IMG/VR virus record: IMGVR_UViG_3300032322_001134
Span: 1-24,423 of that record
DNA length: 24,423 nucleotides
Source: a virus
Direction: 5' to 3' (one strand)
In this document: positions 15,197 through 22,776 of the stretch, piece by piece
Layout of the letters: each line of letters opens with the position of its first letter
How positions within the stretch are numbered: position 1 is the first letter of the stretch
The notes under the pieces: generated by a model
What the model saw: the letters and a program-made list of their open reading frames with translations, nothing else
What the model was told of the DNA's origin: nothing
Database searches by the model: none
Program-made: the position numbers and the translations under genes

Positions 15197-15739
15197 TTAT
15201 CCTCCTAGAACCAATTCTCCTAGTAAAGTATTTACAAGATCTGAAATTGTGGTTGGAACAAGTTTTGTTTTTCTTTCTAAGAAAAACACAGGATTGCCAG
15301 ATATAATATTCCAACCATCAGAGTGATGTAGCATATTATGAGATGCTTTAGTTGTTATATTTGTACCAATAATAGTAACATTATTATCAGCATCAAGTCT
15401 TATATTATGCTTTGAGTTTACAACAAAATCACCGTCATTACCTGTTGTCTCCATTATAATGTTCTTAGCCCGCATTGATAGATCACCTTTTGCTTCAATA
15501 TTGATATCCCCATCAGAAACAATATTGATAGGACCAGTTCCTTCTTGAATTAGGGTAGATCCTTTATCATTAGTCTTAGCCCATAGACACCATCCACCAT
15601 CCTTATAAATGTGCAGTGCTGCTCCAGATCCACCACCAAGTTGAACATGATGTTTTCTTAGGCACTTATCATCAGTTTCTTCCCCTATTTCCAGAAATCC
15701 ATGTTCTGGATTATTCACTATAATTGGTGGTGATGTCAT
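15197..15739 (-). CDS. Beta-helical needle protein, equivalent of the gp5 C-terminal spike
   Basis: 180 residues. From about residue 71 to 134 the sequence falls into eight-residue turns (INIVSDGD, INIEAKGD, LSMRAKNI, IMETTGND and so on), the period of the triple-stranded beta-helix that forms the T4 gp5 C-domain and the VgrG needle. The N-terminal 60 residues contain GGGSGAALHIYKDGGWCLWA, possibly a base that sits on gp5. The C-terminus (VPTTISDLVNTLLGELVLGG) is hydrophobic. Start and gp5 stop share ATGA. The needle is thus encoded apart from the OB-fold protein. Its likely role is the membrane-piercing tip of the baseplate hub. No PAAR-type cap gene is seen in the window. Confidence 0.75.
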   Translation of the reverse strand: MTSPPIIVNNPEHGFLEIGEETDDKCLRKHHVQLGGGSGAALHIYKDGGWCLWAKTNDKGSTLIQEGTGPINIVSDGDINIEAKGDLSMRAKNIIMETTGNDGDFVVNSKHNIRLDADNNVTIIGTNITTKASHNMLHHSDGWNIISGNPVFFLERKTKLVPTTISDLVNTLLGELVLGG

Positions 15740-17700
15740 TTACTTACACAATCTATAACTCGAATGACTTTTTCAGAAGGAACATCAATATTCAATTCAC
15801 TTCTTCTAACATATCTAATAACTGGTCTAATAATGGCTCCTACTCCAGTTAGACTATTTATTGACAAATCTGGAATTTTAGTTAATCCAATGGAGGAGGA
15901 TACAATATCCGCGCCAATAATTCTACCATCACGATCTAACTGTGGTTTTAAGGTGACGCTATTATCATCACTTTCGATTAAATCTTCATTGGTATATCCT
16001 ATACCAGTATTAACAATCTGAATGTCTTCAATGCTCCCAACAACATCTTCGCCTTGACTATCAGGTGTAACATCTGATGTTGGAATGTAACCACTACCAG
16101 GGTTATCAATGACAATGTTGGTTATTCGCCCATCCTGAACTATTGCTTCTCCTGTAGCACCATATCCATTATCACAATTATCGATAAACTGAACATATGG
16201 TTTGGCAGAATATCCAAGTCCAACATCAATCATATTAACACCAACAATTTGTCCAAAACTATTAACAACAGCTCGAGCTATTGCACCTGCACCGCCACCA
16301 CCAAAAATAAGAACTTCTGGAGGACCACAATTAATATTGTATGGATTGCATCCATCAACCAGTCCCTCAACAATTTCATCGCCAGTCTCATCTTTAGGAA
16401 ACCAAGCACCAAGAGTATTTTGAGTATCTTTGCTTAAATTGTTTATTCTAGCAGAAAGATTTATCGATCTTTGAAAATTTGATACTTCTTGTGGTGTAGA
16501 TCCAAAATTTACTGCCCAATTATATGGTGTTGGTTCACAAATTTCACCTTCACACTTTAAAAAGTTTAATCCGATTTGAGTATAATTAACTGCTTGATAA
16601 AGGTATCCCATGAAATTTCCTATTGGACCCAAAATCTGCTGAATGGAATTCATTGCAGGACCAATCAATTCTTGAATTTGATTGCCAATGCTTGAAGTAA
16701 GTCCAGCAATAAATTGCTCTGCTGCACATAAAGGTATACTAACAATTTTGCCAAGCATTTGCATCAAAAAATCAGAAATAAATTTTGTCAATCCTTTAAT
16801 GACATTTTCAATCAAACAAAAAATAGTGTCTATCGCTTTTTTAACCGCAATATCTTTTAGTAAACTATCTGGAAGAAGAAAATTTAATAAATCTTTCACT
16901 GCATTATAAATTTTTTGGAACATATATTTTCTCGCTAATCGAATTAACTGAGAAAATGCTCCAGAAATTAAAGATGCTGTTTGTCCTATTAAAGAAGATA
17001 TATTTACAATTTGGTTTAAAACTGGATCAATAAATCCATTTTTATATTCTATTAATCCCCTGGTTATTTTTATGAATGTTGCTAATGCACTTGCGACTTC
17101 CCACATGAAGCCTTTTCCGCCTTTGCATTTTTTAGCACGACCAACAATTATATCTTTTGCTTGATTGTTCTTTTTTCCTTGAATACTTTCTCTGCCATCA
17201 GCAGTTTTACCGCCACCAGGAACACCATTGCCTATAGGAGCACTTCCATCGGAAGGTTTAACTGCTGTAGAATAATTTAATTGTTTATTAAAATCAATAG
17301 GGTTAAACCCAGACGTTCCTTTTCTTATTGTATCATTCCATGCGATAAGATTTTTTTCGGCTTGTCCACTAAACAGCGCACCCATGATAACAGGTTGCTG
17401 CATATCATCACCATCTAGAAAAAATCCTAAGACAGTTTCACCGCCCTGTAATGCAAAACTAGTACCACCAAAGTTCTTTCCTGCACCAAGATTTGGTGGT
17501 ACTAGAAAATGTGCCCAAGGTAATTCGCTATCAGGAACTTCATTAGATGCTGGATGGCGTCCTAGAATTCTTACTTTGGCACGATATCCATATTTTGTAC
17601 TAAATTCTCGCCAATTAGGATCAACAGTTACCTGTCCGATGAACCAATGAAATCCATCTTCACCGATAAAGTTAATCTTTGATAGGCGCTGTTCTATCAT
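15736..17700 (-). CDS. 5: Baseplate hub gp5-like protein (OB-fold), without lysozyme domain
   Basis: 654 residues. The first 120 (FHWFIGQVTVDPNWREFST, KVRILGRHP, LPWAHFLVPPN, GGETVLGFFLDGDDMQQPVI) match the N-terminal OB-fold of T4 gp5 and VgrG-like hubs, which sits on the gp27 trimer. T4 gp5 then has a lysozyme; here residues about 195-400 are instead a long run of amphipathic, hydrophobic helices (LISGAFSQLIRLARKYMFQK, LLNFLLPDSLLKDIAVKKAI) without lysozyme motifs. Residues from about 465 carry G-x-G-A-x-A / G-x-G-Y beta repeats also present in two fibre-region proteins. The spike is made by the next gene. It follows the 70-residue gene by a TGATG junction. Gene number by motif and position after gp27. 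Confidence 0.88.
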   Translation of the reverse strand: MIEQRLSKINFIGEDGFHWFIGQVTVDPNWREFSTKYGYRAKVRILGRHPASNEVPDSELPWAHFLVPPNLGAGKNFGGTSFALQGGETVLGFFLDGDDMQQPVIMGALFSGQAEKNLIAWNDTIRKGTSGFNPIDFNKQLNYSTAVKPSDGSAPIGNGVPGGGKTADGRESIQGKKNNQAKDIIVGRAKKCKGGKGFMWEVASALATFIKITRGLIEYKNGFIDPVLNQIVNISSLIGQTASLISGAFSQLIRLARKYMFQKIYNAVKDLLNFLLPDSLLKDIAVKKAIDTIFCLIENVIKGLTKFISDFLMQMLGKIVSIPLCAAEQFIAGLTSSIGNQIQELIGPAMNSIQQILGPIGNFMGYLYQAVNYTQIGLNFLKCEGEICEPTPYNWAVNFGSTPQEVSNFQRSINLSARINNLSKDTQNTLGAWFPKDETGDEIVEGLVDGCNPYNINCGPPEVLIFGGGGAGAIARAVVNSFGQIVGVNMIDVGLGYSAKPYVQFIDNCDNGYGATGEAIVQDGRITNIVIDNPGSGYIPTSDVTPDSQGEDVVGSIEDIQIVNTGIGYTNEDLIESDDNSVTLKPQLDRDGRIIGADIVSSSIGLTKIPDLSINSLTGVGAIIRPVIRYVRRSELNIDVPSEKVIRVIDCVSK

Positions 17701-17912
17701 CAGTTTTCGTAAATTCTACATTCAAGTGCATCTGGATTTTGATCACAATACAACTCAAATGAAGTTGGGTCATGATTATCCCCAGGATGATTTGCCCGAT
17801 AAAGTTTTAAGTCTTCTAATTCTTGTTCTAGAAAACGGCGACGCTGTGAAGAAATACCAGGATCATAAAGATCTGTGATATCTTTTTCTATGTGATCTTC
17901 TATAGTTCTCAT
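17700..17912 (-). CDS. Small protein with CP12-like C-terminus, between gp27 and gp5
   Basis: 70 residues. The first half is a charged helix (MRTIEDHIEKDITDLYDPG; RRRFLEQELEDLKLYRANHP). The end, SFELYCDQNPDALECRIYEN, closely matches the C-terminal end of cyanobacterial CP12 (Y-C-D-x-[NH]-P-[DE]-x-x-E-C-R-[VI]-Y-[DE]), with the Cys pair (C56, C65) eight residues apart as in CP12. That end of CP12 forms a redox-controlled hairpin and binds GAPDH. The A-W-D-x-V-E-E-L motif of full CP12 is absent. The gene overlaps gp27 by ATGA and gp5 by TGATG, so it is made together with hub proteins. It may be a hub assembly factor, a GAPDH-targeting effector, or both; the sequence alone does not decide. Identity as a full CP12 is unlikely. 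Confidence 0.75.
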   Translation of the reverse strand: MRTIEDHIEKDITDLYDPGISSQRRRFLEQELEDLKLYRANHPGDNHDPTSFELYCDQNPDALECRIYEN

Positions 17913-19171
17913 GTTAGTTGTGCGTAGGAATCTCTTACTAAGGTCAACCCAGTAAAATCGCCTCTTGAAGAAAATTTATGTGCCAACGATTTAATCATAT
18001 AGTATCCCGAACTGGGATCGGATCCAAAATCTGATTCTTGCTTATTTATCTTAGAAAAGTTACAGAATATTACTTCTCCAACTCTTAAAGCAATATTCAT
18101 CGGCACAGTTATTGATAAAGTTTGAGAAAACAATGAAGCATATCTTGCAATTCCCTGAGATTGGAATAATGATTGATATTGTGGTGTGGTCAAATCACCT
18201 TTTGCAGATAATGTTCCAGTATCAACTATTCCCATTATAATTCTTGATGGATAAGTATCAATTTTATTAGGAATATTTTCAACTTCATTTGATAATGTTA
18301 ATTGGTTGTTTATGCTTTGTTTAAAATAATAATCTTGAAAGTCTGGCGATCTTGTGATGATATTATAGAACCAATTAGAAGATCTGTACATTCCTAGCCT
18401 TAGTTTTTCTAGGATATCGTGACTTTCTTTCCAAACTGGAGGCGAAACAAGTTTGTAATTATTATTTGGACTTAGTGCATCAACTGCTTCGTGATAATCG
18501 TATTTAAAGATTTTATCTTTATTTCTCTTTGCTTCGTTAAAAATATTATCAATACTTCTAAAATAATAACCATCAAGTGCTTCATAAAAAAAATATCCAG
18601 CAGTTCCAGAATTCTTTCCATTATTTACTAATGGAATAGATTTTGGGCATAACCAAGTGCAAGTAAATAAAGGTTTTTTATAGTTTCCCATAAAACTATA
18701 AGTGTTAGAAGTCTCTTCAATCCTTCTTACATTTGATGGACTAATATTTAAATCTTTTTCTAAAATTTTTCTAATGACTGTATCGAGTTTTCCTGTATAT
18801 TTTCGATACAATCTAGTAGTATGATTACTAAATGATCCTTGTGTTTCTAAGATTAAGGTATAAACTTCTCTTTTTGCTGTTGCTGTCCCTGTTTTAATAT
18901 TGCTAATAACTAATGGATTGTTTTGATTAAATCTTATTTCTCCTGAAGGGTGGGTAATCGTGAGATATACAATTGCACCACTTCTCACAGGTAATTTTGC
19001 TAACTTACCACTAGTATCTAATATATCAACTTCGAAATGAAGTGAGCTATCTGTAACATCTTCATAATAACTGATGAGACCAGATTGCAAACGAACATCT
19101 TCAAATCTATCCCCATTGGGAGAAGAAATAAGGAGTTCTGTTAATTTATGTCCTTTTAGAAAATTGGACAT
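17909..19171 (-). CDS. 27: Baseplate hub protein gp27
   Basis: 420 residues (T4 gp27 is 391). The N-terminal sequence KLTELLISSPNGDRFEDVRL, SGLISYYEDV, SSLHFEVDILDTSG and YLTITHPSGE has the pattern of gp27-like hub proteins in cyanophages. gp27 forms the trimeric ring at the tail axis that joins the tube to gp5. The next stretch (RLYRKYTGKLDTVIRKILEK) and the end (YYMIKSLAHKFSSRGDFTGLTLVRDSYAQL) fit the second tube-like domain. Its start overlaps the stop of the preceding gene (TAATG) and its stop overlaps the start of the next (ATGA). Position directly before gp5 fits hub assembly. No membrane segment. Confidence 0.88.
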   Translation of the reverse strand: MSNFLKGHKLTELLISSPNGDRFEDVRLQSGLISYYEDVTDSSLHFEVDILDTSGKLAKLPVRSGAIVYLTITHPSGEIRFNQNNPLVISNIKTGTATAKREVYTLILETQGSFSNHTTRLYRKYTGKLDTVIRKILEKDLNISPSNVRRIEETSNTYSFMGNYKKPLFTCTWLCPKSIPLVNNGKNSGTAGYFFYEALDGYYFRSIDNIFNEAKRNKDKIFKYDYHEAVDALSPNNNYKLVSPPVWKESHDILEKLRLGMYRSSNWFYNIITRSPDFQDYYFKQSINNQLTLSNEVENIPNKIDTYPSRIIMGIVDTGTLSAKGDLTTPQYQSLFQSQGIARYASLFSQTLSITVPMNIALRVGEVIFCNFSKINKQESDFGSDPSSGYYMIKSLAHKFSSRGDFTGLTLVRDSYAQLT

Positions 19172-20907
19172 TATACTGTTATCTGTGACATCATCTGAGC
19201 ATATTTAGCAGCAGCTTGATATGGTGTTGCTCCTGTACTGCTAATTATTTGTGTTCCACCACCTACAGGAACGGGTACAATTGTAGTATTTGGTTCTGCT
19301 AAAGCAACGACATTTGATCCTCCTATACTACTTTGAGGACCAACAGGAGAAACTTCTTCTTGCTCTAAGGTTTTCCTAATTTTCTTTAATTTTTTTACTT
19401 GGTTTTTTATCCCTTTCATCTCTTGTTTTTGAAAAAACTCTTCTGGTGTTGTTCTTTCTGCCTTAGAAGATGGTCTTCTAATAATAACTTGACCTTCTGG
19501 AGTATCAATAATTTCTTCAATTAATTCTTGGGACCTTCCTGTTTTAGGATCTTTAGGAATTTTTGGAGCACTTTTAGGTGCTGGACTTTCATTAAAAACA
19601 GATTCTATAATTCTTTGTGTTGTTGATTTTTCTTGTGGTGTTAGAGTTGAACGAATTTTACTAGGATCTATTGATGTTTTTGTTAGATTTTGTGTTGGTA
19701 ATACATTTTCTTTTTTTGGAATAACACGAACTTTACTAGGATCTAATATTGTTCTTAATGGACTTAAAGGTGGTGTTGGTACTTCTTCTTTTGGAATAAT
19801 ACGAACCTTACTAGGATCTAATATTGTTCTTAATGAACTTGAAGTTGGTGTTGGTACTTTTTCTTTTGATAAAATGCGGATTTTACTAGGATCTGTTTTT
19901 GCTGCTTTTGCAGCTTTTGGTACAAGGTCTGCAATAGCGCCAATTCTTTGAATTAATGGACCACCCTTTCCTCTTGTTAAAAATAGAATACCGCCAACAA
20001 GAGCAACTCCAGCAACAAATCCTGCAGCACCTCCTGCAGTGCCGCCATCTTTAATGCCCTTTGCATAACCTACATTATACGCTTCTTGAAGTTTATCTTT
20101 AGGAACTAAGATAGCGGCACTTCCTGGTTCTTCTATCCTTCCAGCACATGCACAAATGCCTCCAGGAAAAGATGAAAGTTTATCTAATGCGGCATTAAAG
20201 GTATCTAAAGCACTAGAGAAAGATGTTTTTATAATTGACGATCTGGTTTTCTTTTCCTCTTCTTGTATTCTTCTTTGTATTTCTACCTCTCCAGCATCAA
20301 CACCAGTAGTTCTATCAGCAATATTCCCTGCTGCCATTGCACCGATACCACCACCCACCAAAGTTCCTAATCCACCACCGATAGCAGTTCCCAATCCAGG
20401 AGCAATTAAAGTTCCAAGACCAGCTCCAATCTTAGCGCCTAAAGCAGCTCCAGCCATGCCGCCCGCAACACCAGCACCAGCGCCAATGCCTGCCTGTAAA
20501 TTAGATTGCCCTGCAGATCGACGTTGCATAAAATCAATGCCACCAAATAATACATTCAATCCAGCAACGCCACGACCAATTCTAGGTCCCCCTGATCTAG
20601 GTTTTGGTGATATAACACCAGTTCCTCCAGTTGGTGGTTTAGCACTTCTTAATCCTTTTGCTATCCCAGCAAGACCAAGAGTTCCAATAATTTTGTCTAA
20701 AATGCCTCCTTTTTTTTCTTGATCTTCTTGAGACTGTTTTATTGCAGAATAAGTTTTTTTTCTTGCTTCTAAAAGATCAATCTTCGCACGTATTTTTTGA
20801 GTTTCTATTTCATTTGTCGTAGTAACAGATTTTGCAAATAATTTTTCAAGATTGATGCTAGATTTTGTATTAGATTCAGCAATTACTAATATTCTTTCTA
20901 AGTTCAT
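19171..20907 (-). CDS. Gly-zipper, tandem-repeat tail protein; tape-measure candidate
   Basis: 578 residues, not recognised by name. Order: helical N-terminus with EIETQKIRAKIDLLEARKKT (about 1-65); a Gly/Ala zipper at about 137-196 (GAGAGVAGGMAGAALGAKIG); a Cys pair in ICACAG (251-255); a second hydrophobic Gly/Ala segment at 287-312; four 25-residue repeats beginning D-P-S-K-[IV]-R at 339, 364, 389 and 414; a basic helix (KNQVKKLKKIRKTLEQEE) and a Thr/Gln-rich end. T4 carries its tape-measure, gp29 (590 residues), in this gene neighbourhood. Similar length and membrane-active Gly zippers make this a candidate for that role or for a protein ejected with the DNA. Overlaps neighbours by ATGA and TAATG. 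The assignment is inference. Confidence 0.75.
   Translation of the reverse strand: MNLERILVIAESNTKSSINLEKLFAKSVTTTNEIETQKIRAKIDLLEARKKTYSAIKQSQEDQEKKGGILDKIIGTLGLAGIAKGLRSAKPPTGGTGVISPKPRSGGPRIGRGVAGLNVLFGGIDFMQRRSAGQSNLQAGIGAGAGVAGGMAGAALGAKIGAGLGTLIAPGLGTAIGGGLGTLVGGGIGAMAAGNIADRTTGVDAGEVEIQRRIQEEEKKTRSSIIKTSFSSALDTFNAALDKLSSFPGGICACAGRIEEPGSAAILVPKDKLQEAYNVGYAKGIKDGGTAGGAAGFVAGVALVGGILFLTRGKGGPLIQRIGAIADLVPKAAKAAKTDPSKIRILSKEKVPTPTSSSLRTILDPSKVRIIPKEEVPTPPLSPLRTILDPSKVRVIPKKENVLPTQNLTKTSIDPSKIRSTLTPQEKSTTQRIIESVFNESPAPKSAPKIPKDPKTGRSQELIEEIIDTPEGQVIIRRPSSKAERTTPEEFFQKQEMKGIKNQVKKLKKIRKTLEQEEVSPVGPQSSIGGSNVVALAEPNTTIVPVPVGGGTQIISSTGATPYQAAAKYAQMMSQITV
19594..19893 (-). repeat. Four 75-bp direct repeats encoding DPSK[IV]R units
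   Basis: Each unit begins with the codons of D-P-S-K-[IV]-R (seen on the plus strand as a conserved ttactaggatc). Starts are spaced exactly 75 bases (19893, 19818, 19743, 19668). Units 2 and 3 are the most alike at DNA level; the fourth keeps only the start of the motif. They are in frame, so copy-number change would lengthen or shorten the protein by 25 residues. Confidence 0.85.
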
Positions 20908-22601
20908 GCCCCATATACCCCTAAAATAAGATTGGAAGTAAATTTATCGACGCTTTCAAACGTTGTATTAAATGCAATTTCAGATGATGATGGAGAAGAT
21001 TTGGGTCCTTGTGGTTTAATAACTTTTTGTTGTCCAGGAATTGTAATTAAGGAGATATCAGAACTTGCAGGTTTCGAATATATTGCACTTTGTTCTTGAT
21101 ATTTTTTACCCATTCCAAATTCTTGAATGGATTTTTTTGTCTTTGGATCTACTTGTATTTGCTGTGTAGATTTTTTTGGTTTTGGACTTGTTTGAGTTTG
21201 TTGTGCTTCTCTAAGGTTTTGATTATAAATTTCTAAACTTTGCTGTAATGTTCTTTTTGTTTGTCCATAGAATGGTCCAAATCCCGCCCATTCCTTATTT
21301 AAAATTCCTAAATCTTCAGTTGTCAGTGGTTTTGATACATCAATTCCTCTCTTTTTCTTAGCAAGGAATAAAATCATTTTATTCTGCAATTCTGGAGTAA
21401 ATTTTTCTTTGCTGGGATCTAACCCCATTGCACTAACAACTCTTTCGGGTTCCATAAATTGTCCAGCACCAACTGCTGCAGATCTCCCGCCAGAATAATC
21501 ACCTCTACCTTCCGATAGGAATTTTCTTTGCAAATTTGCAACTTGATTTATTGTTAGTTTTGATAGATCTCCACCATATTGCGATCCGCGAAAAAATGTA
21601 TTATATCCTTGTTTGCCAGCAGTTCCTTCAACTTCTCTAACTGATGCAATAAATGCTTTTTCTTGTGGGGTATCTGCAATAACATCCGCCGCATTTACAT
21701 CACCAGTTATATTTCCGCCACCACCAGGATATTTTGGCGGACGTTGTTGCATTAAATCTTCTACCGCTACCTTTGGTTTTTCTTGTGCCTTTTCACCACC
21801 AACTTTTTGAGATAAAATTGCATCAAAACGAGTTACAGTTGCTTGAAATCTATCAATGTCTTCTGAACTAATATTGGCAGACCCATCTTGTCTTCTTATA
21901 AGTTCTTGTCTTCTTAGATCTGCAGCACCCATTGTAAGAGGAACTGCTGCGGCAAGACCTAGCATACCAAGTCTACCTGTTCCAGACATTCTTATGCCAG
22001 GACCACGAGCAATTGCACCACCTACAGCAGATCGTCCCATGCTGCCACCAAATGCCATTCTTGTTAAGACTATCCCAGAAGTAATATTGATGATTTCTGG
22101 CAGCATTGCAGTAACTGCAACGCCCGCATTAGCAGCAGCATCACCAAATCTACCTTCTAACAGTGCTTTACCAGCAAGAGCTGCAGATATTCCAGCAAAT
22201 TTTGATCTTAAATCGAAAAAAGACGCTCGTAAATTTGTCAGATTTTCTTCTTCTTTCTTATATAATTTTTTCTCTTCATCAAAATATTTTTTCTTGTCCC
22301 TAATATCCTGTCTAATTTGGGTTTGAATTGATGAAAGATTAGTGTTAACTTGTTCGAATTCTAGTATTAATTTTCCCAAAGTTCTAATTGTTTTTGGAGA
22401 AAGAGATCCTTCTCTTTCTTCCGCTTCCATAATTAACTTATCATAAGCCAATCCCATCCTACGACGCAACGGAGTAAGAGGTGGGGATTTCTTTTCTACA
22501 TTTATAATTCCTGGTACTATTGGTGTCTGTGCGCTTATACCAGTACTAGGTATATTGCGAGGAATTCCAAAACCAGATAGGGGGATATTACTAGTTGGCA
22601 T
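20904..22601 (-). CDS. Hub-associated protein with internal lambda-type lysozyme domain
   Basis: 565 residues. Part 1 (about 40-130) is a charged coiled coil (KKYFDEEKKLYKKEEENLTN). Part 2 (about 130-230) is Ala/Gly-rich and hydrophobic, possibly membrane-active. Part 3 (about 311-465) resembles the lambda R / GH104 transglycosylase: AFIASVREVEGT with E325 as the likely catalytic Glu, GYNTFF, AAVGAGQFM, then FTPELQNKMILFLAKKKRGI and LNKEWAGFG. In that family the enzyme cuts peptidoglycan glycan strands. It would open the wall for the tail tube, a job done by gp5 in T4, whose counterpart here lacks the domain. The Pro/Gln-rich tail follows. The start lies 11 bases inside the preceding gene. 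Whether it sits in the hub or tube is not known from sequence. Confidence 0.75.
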   Translation of the reverse strand: MPTSNIPLSGFGIPRNIPSTGISAQTPIVPGIINVEKKSPPLTPLRRRMGLAYDKLIMEAEEREGSLSPKTIRTLGKLILEFEQVNTNLSSIQTQIRQDIRDKKKYFDEEKKLYKKEEENLTNLRASFFDLRSKFAGISAALAGKALLEGRFGDAAANAGVAVTAMLPEIINITSGIVLTRMAFGGSMGRSAVGGAIARGPGIRMSGTGRLGMLGLAAAVPLTMGAADLRRQELIRRQDGSANISSEDIDRFQATVTRFDAILSQKVGGEKAQEKPKVAVEDLMQQRPPKYPGGGGNITGDVNAADVIADTPQEKAFIASVREVEGTAGKQGYNTFFRGSQYGGDLSKLTINQVANLQRKFLSEGRGDYSGGRSAAVGAGQFMEPERVVSAMGLDPSKEKFTPELQNKMILFLAKKKRGIDVSKPLTTEDLGILNKEWAGFGPFYGQTKRTLQQSLEIYNQNLREAQQTQTSPKPKKSTQQIQVDPKTKKSIQEFGMGKKYQEQSAIYSKPASSDISLITIPGQQKVIKPQGPKSSPSSSEIAFNTTFESVDKFTSNLILGVYGA

Positions 22602-22776
22602 TTGCTGCTTGTGCTGCCTCTAATTTTTTCTTCTCCAAATAATTCTCTAGATGAGTAACATAAATTTCCCTTTCCCATGGGATCAAATTCTCAAGATCAG
22701 ATAAACTCCATTTATGATAATGAATTAAGGCAAAATTATCTTCATAATATGAAGTCATATCTGTATGATATAGCAT
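22591..22776 (-). CDS. 51: gp51-like baseplate hub assembly protein
   Basis: 61 residues (T4 gp51 is longer, near 250). The core FALIHYHKWSLSDLENLIPW followed by EREIYVTHL has the H-x-x-W-S-x-x-D-[IL]-x-x-L-x-[PW]-x-E-R pattern of the short proteins annotated as gp51 in cyanophages. gp51 is an assembly catalyst of the hub and not part of the finished particle in T4. The C-terminal third is a Lys/Ala helix. It starts on the stop of gp26 (TAATG) and overlaps the next gene by 11 bases. The order 26 then 51 then hub genes is as in T4. Assignment rests on that order and the motif. Confidence 0.7.
   Translation of the reverse strand: MLYHTDMTSYYEDNFALIHYHKWSLSDLENLIPWEREIYVTHLENYLEKKKLEAAQAANAN

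Noticed and set aside
20156-20722. 188-codon plus-strand frame opposite the Gly-zipper gene
   Set aside because: Pro/Ala-rich antisense of Gly/Ala codons; no Shine-Dalgarno or promoter; would be wholly nested.
21856-22326. 156-codon plus-strand frame opposite the lysozyme-domain gene
   Set aside because: Antisense shadow with Ser/Phe-rich end from Lys/Glu codons; no expression signals.
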